A DNA stretch of 64,000 nt from Myoxocephalus aenaeus (taxonomy: Eukaryota > Chordata > Actinopteri > Perciformes > Cottidae), in the NCBI GenBank assembly GCA_038501785.1, contig JBAMJR010000053.1:1689001-1753000 (forward strand). Reading direction: 5' to 3'. The number at the start of each line of letters is the position of its first letter. Position 1 is the stretch's first letter. Both the position numbers and the translations under genes were made by a program. The notes under the pieces are model-generated. The model saw only the letters and a program-made list of their open reading frames with translations, was not told the DNA's origin and made no database searches. Below, piece after piece: positions 34,641 to 64,000 of this stretch.

Positions 34641-35742
34641 ATTAGAGAAAGCAATGTGATATATGGTTGTTTGTTGGGAGTCATTTTTCTCATCTTCTCT
34701 CGTAAAGGTCTGTGATGCTACAGAATATGCATTGTCTTTTTATTTTTATTTATCTGTTTAACAGTCGTAACCGTTTCATTTCCTTGTGCAGTTTCCATCT
34801 ATGTAGTGACCAGGACTCCCCAGATCCAGTCCTAAAATACGAGGTATTTTTAACTAAATACTACTTTCACTAGCTTTGTGTTTAATACCAGAGTTCTTTT
34901 TGCTCTGAAAATAATTCAGTATGTACTTCTTTTTTTTTTTGCCGATTTTTAAAATGAAATTGTCCTCTGTGCCCAGCTGGTCCTGAGAAAGTGGAGCGAG
35001 TTGATTCCTGGCGGAGAGTTTCGCTGCTTCGTCAAGGAAAACAAACTGATCGGTAATAACCGCCCTCCACCCATACAATCTGATGATTATAGATGCCGTT
35101 AAACTACCCAGTAATCAATTGAAATCAGCGCCACCAGCTCCTACATTCTAGTGATGCTTACATGTTAATGCACCACCACTTAGAATATAAATGTGTAACG
35201 AGTGCTTTAGCTCGAGTACCATTTTAAATGCAGTGCTTTTACTACTTAAAATGTCTGAGTTCTTCCTTTTTTAACTAAAGAGACCGTCGTCATTGCGTTT
35301 CGTGCCACGAGACTCTGAGTTGGCTGAGGAGGGAGACGTGCCGCTCCATCGTAACCGCGATGAAGTGACGTTTGTGCTGATGTTTGTGTGTCTGTTCCCA
35401 GCCATCTCCCAGAGAGACTACACTCAGTATTACCAGCACCTCCTGAAGCAGGAGGAGCACATCCTGCACGCCGTACAGGAGTTCTTCAGCCAGCACATCC
35501 AGTACAAGCTCCTGGACGAAGACTGTGAGCATTGACGTCCTTTTCTTTGTTTTCTTACTTGCGTCACACCTCCCTCAGCTCTCCTCAGGAACAGACAGAT
35601 AGCTTTTTTTTCATTAAAGTCATTAAATATTTACTGTTGTAAATGGGATATTGGGACAGGAGGAAAATGCAGGGGAATATTGATCACATACACTTTTCAT
35701 CCTGGAATTACATTTTAACTTGTGAAGGAGAGATATATATAT

Positions 35743-35811
<69 letters not shown>

Positions 35812-35964
35812 TAAATGAATCCATATTTAGTTGTTAATCTGTTGCTTTTGTCTGCTTTACAGTTGTGTTTGATGTCTACAGAGACAGCCAGGTAAGCTCA
35901 CTGAGTTTGGATATGGTCAATAAAAAATGAAAAAATGACGCTTGCAGACTGAGTGACACTTATG

Positions 35965-36011
<47 letters not shown>

Positions 36012-36879
36012 GCAGGGGAGGGTGTGGCTGATAGACGTGAACCCGTTCGGGGAGGTGACGGACTCGCTGCTGTTCAGCTGGGAGGAGCTGACGTCTGGCG
36101 GGGAAATCGCCCAGCAGCAGGTCAGCCATCATGACACACGGGGTCATCTATAAAAAGATAGAAAAAGATGTCATTCGATACTGAAAATCTGTTTTGTGGC
36201 AACTGTGTGGTTTCTCCGTCGCGTGCAGGAAGGCCCGGCGTTTCGCTGCACCACCAGCGAGGTGACGGTGCAGCCCAGTCCCTGTCTGAGCTACAGAATC
36301 CCGCGGGACTTTGTCGACCTCTCCAGTGGAGAGGACGCCTACAAACTCATCGACTTCCTCAAACTGGTGAGACGTCGTTCCAGAACCAGGCGGCTCTGAC
36401 GAGGGCAGCCGACGCGGAAGTCGTAAAAGTTGCATTCTTCCTAATGGCCAGCAGGGGGCGACTCCTCTGGCTGCAGTGTTAAACCAGTGATTTTTTAAAT
36501 ATGGGTGCTAGTACTCCTTAGGGGTAATTTGGTTTACTGCAGGGAAAAATGTGAGATAAAAAAGGAAAAGAAAATGTCAGTCATTAATTACCATGTTATG
36601 TTCAATAAAAATGAAATGTAATGTAATCACGTTCATTGTTACTTACATTTTTTTTAAAGTTTGAGTTCAAGTTGAGTTTCAATTCTGTCCCTTTTTTATT
36701 TTTTTTTATTTTGTATTCCCCTGTGTGAATCTACTACACTCTGGATTCCCTATGAAATTGGGAAACTGGGTATATCCTGTTCTGTCTAATCTCCTCTCCT
36801 GTTCTGTCTCCTCTCTGAACAGAAGAAAAGCCAACAGGAGGATTCTGAGGCGGAAGAGGAGGAGACCGCTCCACAGTGA
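32072..36879 (+). CDS. cdc123: CDC123 eIF2 assembly chaperone, complete, 13 exons
   Basis: ATP-grasp-fold protein that binds eIF2-gamma and promotes assembly of the eIF2 heterotrimer in the cytoplasm, hence translation initiation and cell-cycle entry. Exons: 32072-32145, 32431-32502, 32753-32816, 33264-33296, 33569-33664, 34254-34360, 34792-34843, 34977-35052, 35402-35524, 35863-35891, 36016-36120, 36229-36366 and 36823-36879. They sum to 1026 bp, 341 residues (human 336), all in phase with GT-AG ends. Recognised blocks are MKKEQVVNCQFSVWYP at the start, LPLPQNV and DDGTLVVSGR, PKLNWSAPRDANWIA, FLLFKSSDF, EFRCFVKENKLIGIAISQRDY split over exons 8-9, VFDVYRDS, VWLIDVNPFGEVTDSLLF (the ATP-grasp Asp/Asn metal ligands) and VDLSSGEDAYKLIDFLKL. 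The acidic tail is variable. Poly(A) signals AATAAA cluster at 37320-37333. Exons 5 and 11 are preceded directly by (TG)n tracts. Confidence 0.96.
32517..32587. repeat. (AC)n array just after the CDC123 exon 2 donor
   Basis: Begins 14 bp inside intron 2, directly after the donor AG|GTATGAGG. Confidence 0.95.
33491..33564. repeat. (TG)37 array abutting the CDC123 exon 5 acceptor
   Basis: The array ends four bases before the exon: (TG)n-ATAG|GCTCCTGAG. There is no other pyrimidine tract. Confidence 0.95.
33688..34123. mobile_element. Foldback MITE in CDC123 intron 5
   Basis: The ends TTAAAGGAACACTTCACC and GGTGAAGTATTCCTTAA are inverted repeats of about 24 bp with a few mismatches. Internal segments also fold back: 'aacatctgtttacaaactctca' near 33820 pairs with 'gagcgttggtaaacagatg' near 33930. 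The element is non-coding. Exact boundaries and target duplication are not resolved. Confidence 0.75.
34595..34638. repeat. (TG)n microsatellite
   Basis: TG array in CDC123 intron 6. Confidence 0.95.
35733..35806. repeat. (AT)n microsatellite
   Basis: TA/AT array with one interruption, in CDC123 intron 9, about 60 bp before the exon 10 acceptor. Confidence 0.95.
35971..36011. repeat. (GT)n array abutting the CDC123 exon 11 acceptor
   Basis: The acceptor reads (GT)20-TGCAG|GGGAGG; the array takes the place of the pyrimidine tract. Confidence 0.95.
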
Positions 36880-38013
36880 CGCCGCGTAGCTGGAACCCGA
36901 CGAGCTGCCGCTCGCCTCACCGGCCCTCACGCACACGATGTTCCCTTCACGCAGTGACTCTTTCACCCTCTGGCCCCGGTTTCTCCTCACGTTCCTCCGT
37001 GTACCCCGGGGTTCCTCCAGCATTTCCCCCCCCCCGCGTTGAATTAGCAGCTCGTGCTCTCTGAGGGTTCATTTCTCTGCCTCCGACGGCGTCTGGCCGA
37101 TCGTGATCTGCTCGGGGAAGAGAGGCCTCTGCAGTGTCTGTTAGTGGTTTATTCCTGTGTTCGGGGGGTGACTAGTTAGTTTGTTTCTTTAGAAGGAAAA
37201 CCATGTAAGCGGATGTCTTCACACACACTCTAAGGAATGCCTGCTTTTATACTTTATATATGCTTAGTCAAATAGTTCATGTATCTTCACTGCAGCCCAC
37301 ATAGCATCCCCGGATTCAAAAATAAATAAATAAAGAGTCCGTGTGCACATTTCCCCGTATACGTGTACGTTTATCAGGCTGCGACAGACTTCTTTATTAA
37401 ACACTGAAGCCGTTCATCACTGAGTCACCTTTCATTTTCTTTTCTTCTTCCTCCCTCCAGCCATCTCTACCACTCCATCCTCCCCCTACACACCAATTTC
37501 CCTCTGAGTAGTTTCGACACGCTCATTGCTCCGCGCGGCTCCGGGCTCTCTTTTCAAGCCCTGTTTTCACCTCCCATCATGCATCACTGTAGACTGTTGC
37601 TCCTAATAAAAAAAAAAAAACACACCATTAAACTTCTTGTCGTGTAGTTGCTCGGCTGTCAGGTCTGGTGGGTGCTGTAAACTAGCACATTAGAAATTGA
37701 TTGTGCCTTTTTTTTTTTTTTTTTTTTAAGCAGCGGCTCTCATTACGCCGGGAGCCAAATGAGCTCTGCGTGCACGGAGCAGGGCAGTTCATTTTGAGGT
37801 TTATTTTCCCTTTCCTTCGCTGGATTGATTGAGCAATTACAGGGAGATGGAAAGAGCTGATGTGATGAGCGTTACAGCTCCCCGGGTGGAGGGCTGTGGG
37901 CGGGGGAGCGCTGCACGGGGCCCATAAGGTGTGGGTTGTTGCACGTAATCATCTTTATTTTTTTCGTAAAAAATTGTGCTGTAAACAGAGCAGCCACTCC
38001 TGTGGTGATGCAG
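36880..38013. other. CDC123 3' UTR and downstream spacer
   Basis: CDC123 3' UTR runs probably to about 37350 (AATAAATAAATAAA at 37321). Another AATAAA followed by 12 A residues is near 37607, and a poly(T) run is at 37709-37728. No coding exon seen. Confidence 0.6.
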
Positions 38014-38154
38014 GTCCCCGAGCGGGTTCACGTCTATCAACACACACACACACACACACACACAATGCATAAGTGTCACGCGTTTCTTTTCTTTTATTGA
38101 CCACATCCACACTCTGTGAGCTTACCGGGCCGTCTCTGTAGACATCAAACACAA
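38014..38154 (-). pseudogene. Inverted fragment of CDC123 exons 10-11 with intron
   Basis: Read on the minus strand it matches CDC123 35864-36056. The exon 10 part TTGTGTTTGATGTCTACAGA, the donor CCGGTAAGCTCAC, the intron words GTCAATAAAA and TGACACTTATGCAT, a (TG)12 array, then the exon 11 words GATAGACGTGAACCCG and TCGGGGA all follow in order. The acceptor TTGCAG and the first exon 11 codons are lost and there are many substitutions. Keeping the intron shows DNA-level duplication, not retroposition. It lies 2 kb from the parent in reverse orientation and is not expected to encode anything. Confidence 0.88.
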
Positions 38155-38271
38155 TGACGAACTGCAGAGATTCATGCAAAGCATATTTGGTTTTCCAGAA
38201 AAAAATGTACAAGCAAGTATGACTGTTAGACTGCGCCTAATAAACTGGCACCTGAGTGTGTTTTCGTGTAA

Positions 38272-38990
38272 CTTAAAGCTGCACTAATCGACATTTTCCA
38301 TGAACAACGGAACAAATGAACACCCGTGCATAGAAAGGGGGCGGCGCCTCACATATATAGTGACACAGCTCTTTTGAGTTCTCCGTTTCTGTTCTTTTTT
38401 CTCGGCCTGCCGCCGTTCCCGCGCTTCGGTTCAGTCTCACGGCTCTCATCGGCGACATCTTTGGACACGGGAGCTATTTTCAGCGGGAGAAAAAAAAGGA
38501 AAAAGAAGCTATTTATTAAAAGACTGTACTCCACTTAGCCAGAACCAGACAACAGGTCGATAACTGTCAATGGGCACAGTGCTGATGGAATACTACTCGC
38601 CTGGTGGACACACAGTGCTGTAGTGTCGTAGCCGCTAGATGTGTGTGTATAGCGACACATCCTCCGTTATAACGCTGTAATATAAGTTTATAATAGAAAC
38701 AAAATACATTATTCAAAACAGGGCTGATGGACAAGTCCGTTCTTTGTCAAACAAGTGTATTAACCTTGAAAACTGGAGCCCAGATATTTCTATAAAAACT
38801 GTATAATTCACTTCTTCATTTCTGTGTTCAGATATTGACACATCTGAACACACAACTCACATTGTACTCTTTAATTATAACACCAAAAGTATTCAAATAG
38901 CCCTAGTGGTTGCAGAGATAAACCTTTTTTAGTTATGGGTATGCAATTTTCGAGCAGAGGCCTAAACATAGGGTGGTTTCCAAAAGGTTA
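38272..38990 (+). repeat. Composite interspersed repeat, including copy B of the 20945-21150 repeat
   Basis: Begins CTTAAAGCTGCACTAATCGA, a start common to fish repeat copies. Positions 38830-38990 match the reverse complement of 20945-21150, including ACACATCTGAACACACAACT and AGCCCTAGTGGTTGCAGAGA. No coding frame. The outer boundaries are approximate. Confidence 0.55.
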
Positions 38991-39043
38991 AAATAGTCTT
39001 TTCTGGTAATTCAACAAGTTTAGATTATTTACCCCTCTGGGAA

Positions 39044-39044
<1 letters not shown>

Positions 39045-39081
<37 letters not shown>
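39045..39081. repeat. (CA)n microsatellite
   Basis: CA array in the CDC123-CAMK1D spacer; a shorter one is at 38041-38064, inside the CDC123 pseudogene fragment. Confidence 0.95.
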
Positions 39082-39084
<3 letters not shown>

Positions 39085-39758
39085 TATATAGAAGCACAGG
39101 TGTTGCTAATGACATTAGCGATGGCTTCTGTGCTATTCAAGTGTCCCAGTAAGCCGCAGCAGAGTGACACTGAGCCGGCGTGACCCAGGCATCCCTCCAT
39201 CACCTGTGTTACTCACCTGTGACATGTCAACACGTCTAATGGGGGGACGGAGACCTATGGGTTCAGGGCTGTGACCTCAGCGGCATCTGGATGAACAGAT
39301 GTGATGACGTTGGCGCCCGTCTGATGTGTCCAAATCGACAATACATCTCACGTAGAGGTGGAGGACGAGTCGTCGGATGTGACACATTTTAGTGCTTTTC
39401 GTCCAGCCGGTGAGATTATGGTCCAGCCGGTGATTCATTAAGCCGCCATCAGGGAGCGCCGGGCCTTCGTCTGCCTCCACCTTCATCCTCTTTTTCAAAA
39501 ACATCTCTCTGATGCCTTCCTCCTTCCTTTGAAGGCAATCATCTTTCCATCAAGGGGAGGGAGGTCACAATCTGCTGACATGGAGTAAATGGCGAGGGGG
39601 AGGAAGGTGGAGGGGAGAGAGAGAGAGAGAGAGAGAGAGTTTTCCTTGGCTGCTGCTGAGGAAGAGCTGCAGTAGTTTGCAGACAGAATACTCATGAGCA
39701 ACTGAGGCTGCAACATATTGTCCTCTCCCTCCCCCTCTCTCTGTCTCCCTCTCTCGCT

Positions 39759-39762
<4 letters not shown>

Positions 39763-39822
<60 letters not shown>
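39763..39822. repeat. (GT)30 microsatellite
   Basis: Uninterrupted GT array, preceded by a pyrimidine-rich CTCTCTCTGTCTC stretch. It faces the CA array at 40111-40218, about 290 bp away. Confidence 0.95.
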
Positions 39823-39825
<3 letters not shown>

Positions 39826-40110
39826 AGCAGTAACCCGGCCCGAGCTGACCTCAGTGCCTGCAGCTGTCAGTCCGGGAGGGTCGGGGATCAGTGCGCCTCT
39901 GCAAACGGACCCTGTAGTAATCCAGGTGTTATGCGGCCCGGTTAAACCCAGGTGCACGTGCACGTGCAGCAGCAGCAGCCGGTTGTCACCGCTGATCCCT
40001 CCGCGCGGTCACGCCGACGCTTCGAGGGGAAATCCCAAACGGTGACGGGCGCACGCTGGTTGTTGTCGGCAAGTTGGTGCATTGCGAATTTAGCGCCCGG
40101 ACCGGACCGG

Positions 40111-40140
40111 ACACACACGCACGCGCACACACACACACAC

Positions 40141-40218
<78 letters not shown>
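40111..40218. repeat. (CA)n microsatellite, about 54 units with CG interruptions
   Basis: CA array with a few CACG variants near its left end, the longest array in the intergenic spacer. Confidence 0.95.
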
Positions 40219-40220
<2 letters not shown>

Positions 40221-40639
40221 CTCTCTGTCGGACGGGGTGCGTGAGCTCCCTGTTGGCGTCACCAACCCGCGCTGCCACAATAAAGCTCGGAATTAGTGCA
40301 ATTATACAGTTATCAATTTGACAGTGAGGGAATAAACAAAGGGCGGTGAGGAGTTTTTTATGCATAAAACATGTTAATGTCAAGGTGGAGGCTTGAAAAA
40401 GTGCCGACGGTGCAGCAATTAACGACATTTAGACAATTGCAGCAGGTCCGCGGTCAAGCTGGAGCTGCGTAACCAGCGCCGTACAGGAAACTGGGACATT
40501 TTGACTTCAAAACAAAAGCCCAGCAGAAATGAATCGTTTTAGATATTGGTGAAATTCTAAATTGTTGGATTACATGAGAAAAGCTCCATCCTCAAACTGA
40601 TATATTATTTATAAAACAATTTGTGAGGGTTACAAGTGT

Positions 40640-40690
40640 GAATTAAAAAAATATATATAAAAAAAAAAAATATATATATATATATATTAT
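40640..40690. repeat. AT-rich simple sequence
   Basis: A and TA runs (AAAAAAATATATATA...). Flanking 40700-40970 is AT-rich with a short (TATTG)n tract, and nothing coding. Confidence 0.8.
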
Positions 40691-40974
40691 TTTTTCTTTA
40701 TTTCGAATTCATTATCTGATTTAATTGATCATTATTATTTAGGATAGGAATATATAAGCATGTTTGCTTCTACCTAAAAACTAAACTAAACTAATTATAT
40801 CTTTTCAGTCTTTCTGTTTTGTATATTATATAGAATAATATTGTATTGTATTGTATTGTAATGATTGACTGAATAAAACACACAAACAAACAAATATATG
40901 TTCTGGTTCTACTACGCTTTAAATGTGATGTATTGTGTGGTAATTTTCTTTCTTCCTTTTTATTATTATTTATG

Positions 40975-41345
40975 TACTTTATTCATCCCCAAGGGGACAT
41001 TTGGCTGTGGCAGCAGCAAACAAATTACATACAAGACATTCAAGAAAATTTAATAATAAAAGTGAAAAAATGCAAAGTATATTAAGTGTGTAAATAAATA
41101 TAGTATATACAGTAAAAGCGGTGCTAGGGTTATTCAATTTACGGAGGATCTGGCCAGGGGTGGTTTATTATACAGTCTCATTGCAGTGGGCAGGACTGTT
41201 CTCCTGTATCGGTCCTTGTGACAGCGAAGCTGGATCAGTCTTTTGGAGAAAGTGCTCCGCTGTCCCTGCAGTAGGTGATGGAGAGGGTGGTCCGGGTTAT
41301 CCAATATGGACAATAATTTGTGTCCTCCTCTATTATACAGATTAA
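40975..41345 (-). mobile_element. Truncated LINE 3' region (Rex1/Babar-like)
   Basis: 'tactttattcatccccaagg' then 'ggacatttggctgtgg' is the reverse complement of a LINE tail. The following part up to 41345, on the minus strand, resembles the 3' end of the LINE body. Only a decayed fragment remains. Family is assigned by resemblance. Confidence 0.5.
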
Positions 41346-41526
41346 TTCACATTATCTGCATGTCACCTACTAGTTGAACATAATTTCAGATTGCTTGCTT
41401 ACCTGATTCTCATATTAGTTGTACGTATTTATTAAGTTAATGATGTACATGAAGGTCATATAACTGTTTATGATGATGATGGTGATACATATTTTATATC
41501 ATTAGTCCTCCTACTTGTAATAATAG

Positions 41527-41715
41527 TAATCAGAATCAGAATCAGAACCATTTATTGCCAAGAATGTTTACACACAGGTGCATACCATTTAACATTTAAC
41601 GGTAAACATAAAACAGAGTGCAATAAAAAGGGAGCATGAATATTTACAATTGGATCTACAGAATATAAAAATTAAAGTTAAAATTAAAATAAAGTGCACG
41701 GAATGAAGTGATTAT
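41527..41715 (-). repeat. Interspersed repeat with (CAGAAT)n
   Basis: Starts with (AATCAG)n, then 'accatttattgccaagaatg', a common truncated fish repeat tail in reverse orientation. Non-coding. Confidence 0.45.
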
Positions 41716-41829
41716 GTGAAAGCGACAAGTGTAAAGTAAGTATGGTACTATTAACACACAACAATGATAAAGAATAACAGTAGCAATATCATTATTATTT
41801 GTCAGAACATCCTTAACAACCACAATAAA

Positions 41830-42217
41830 TACTCGAATGGCTTCGCTCCTCCGTTATGTAAATAAACAGGCTTTTATTCTGAAAAGCCTGACGAGACGCG
41901 TTGTTATCTCCTCGTGAGCTTGACAGCCGCTGTCCATGCGGCCGGAGAGGAGGAGGAGGAGGGAGGAGGAAGAGGAGGAGGAGGAGGAGGAGGAGGAGGC
42001 AGCAGGGACACGGGAACCTGCAGGACTCACATGGTCCTGCTGCAGCAGAGGAGCACAGACCGCCGGGACTCTCCAAAAAACCTCTTCCACTCTCCTTTAT
42101 TTCAGAGCCTCCCTCCGTTTCTATTTTCTTTTCCTTTATTTGTGTATCCCCCCCTCAGCGCGCATCCCTCCTCCCGCAGCCCGGTGTCGGTGGGACTCGC
42201 GCCGGCTAGAAGCAGCG
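41830..42217 (+). promoter_or_regulatory. CAMK1D promoter/5' UTR region
   Basis: GC-rich leader directly before the CAMK1D ATG. It includes a (GGA)n run at 41946-41999 and pyrimidine-rich stretches (42085-42180). No TATA box was identified. Start site not determined. Confidence 0.5.
41946..41999. repeat. (GGA)n purine tract in CAMK1D 5' region
   Basis: Purine-only strand (GGAGGAGGA with GGAAGA variants) about 220 bp upstream of the start codon, of the type able to form triplex or G-rich structures. Confidence 0.9.
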
Positions 42218-63713
<21,496 letters not shown>

Positions 63714-64000
63714 GTGAGTTTGGTGTCTTTCTCTTACTTGAGTTTTTGGCACTGTAGCTCTACTAAACCTGACTCAGGTTGGACGTATGCTATCCACCTG
63801 CATTATGGGAAGTGTAGGATTTCAGGACGTTGTTGGAGATGGACCCACACACACCATAGTGTTGGGATTGTTACATTTTGAGGCGAGGGATCACTGGTGA
63901 AAGGAAACAATTCCTTCATCCTTCATCCTTTTAGATTTTTAGAGCCTTTGTCAAACACACAAACGTCTCTGTATATTGTGTATGTTTTATTTTGGGTGAT

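Overview
This is vertebrate chromosomal DNA, almost certainly from a teleost fish, probably a percomorph. The evidence is the split intron-rich genes, a fish-type six-cysteine RNase A gene, a tRNA-derived SINE, fish-type MITE and LINE tails, a copia retrotransposon, and a very high density of (CA)n/(TG)n microsatellites. Exon models below were built by hand from reading frame, GT-AG (in one case GC-AG) junctions and phase matching. For FBH1, NUDT5 and CDC123 all exons join in frame from ATG to stop.

Layout. (1) 1095-3826, + strand: 3' exons of a type I membrane receptor, most likely the IL-15R-alpha/IL-2R-alpha-like gene (sushi exons lie upstream of the window). (2) 7042-23009, - strand: complete FBH1/FBXO18 F-box DNA helicase, 21 coding exons, 1054 codons, tail-to-tail with the receptor gene as in mammals. 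The intron that splits its Walker A motif carries a decayed Ty1/copia element, which itself contains a hAT-type insertion with perfect 8-bp target duplications. (3) 25861-26295, + strand: single-coding-exon secreted RNase A-family gene. (4) 28104-30917, - strand: complete NUDT5 ADP-sugar pyrophosphatase, nine coding exons including a 9-nt microexon and a GC-AG intron. (5) 32072-36879, + strand: complete CDC123 (eIF2 assembly chaperone), 13 exons, head-to-head with NUDT5. (6) 37.9-38.2 kb: an inverted, broken copy of CDC123 exons 10-11 with the intron between them. (7) 42218 to the window end, + strand: first three coding exons of CAMK1D, with an intron 1 of 18.6 kb crowded with dinucleotide arrays and containing a probable solo LTR.

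In mammals IL15RA-FBH1 and NUDT5-CDC123-CAMK1D are two separate blocks of the same chromosome (human 10p). Here they are adjacent, with the RNase gene between them. The genes do not form one pathway: they are a cytokine receptor, a replication-fork/recombination helicase, a secreted ribonuclease, a nucleotide-sugar hydrolase, a translation-factor chaperone and a calcium/calmodulin kinase. I found no dedicated new multi-gene system. The most noteworthy signals are gene-architecture and mobile-element ones: (UG)n tracts standing in for the polypyrimidine tract at three acceptors in two neighbouring genes, the inverted CDC123 fragment, the nested transposons inside FBH1, and large opposed TG/CA arrays in CAMK1D intron 1.
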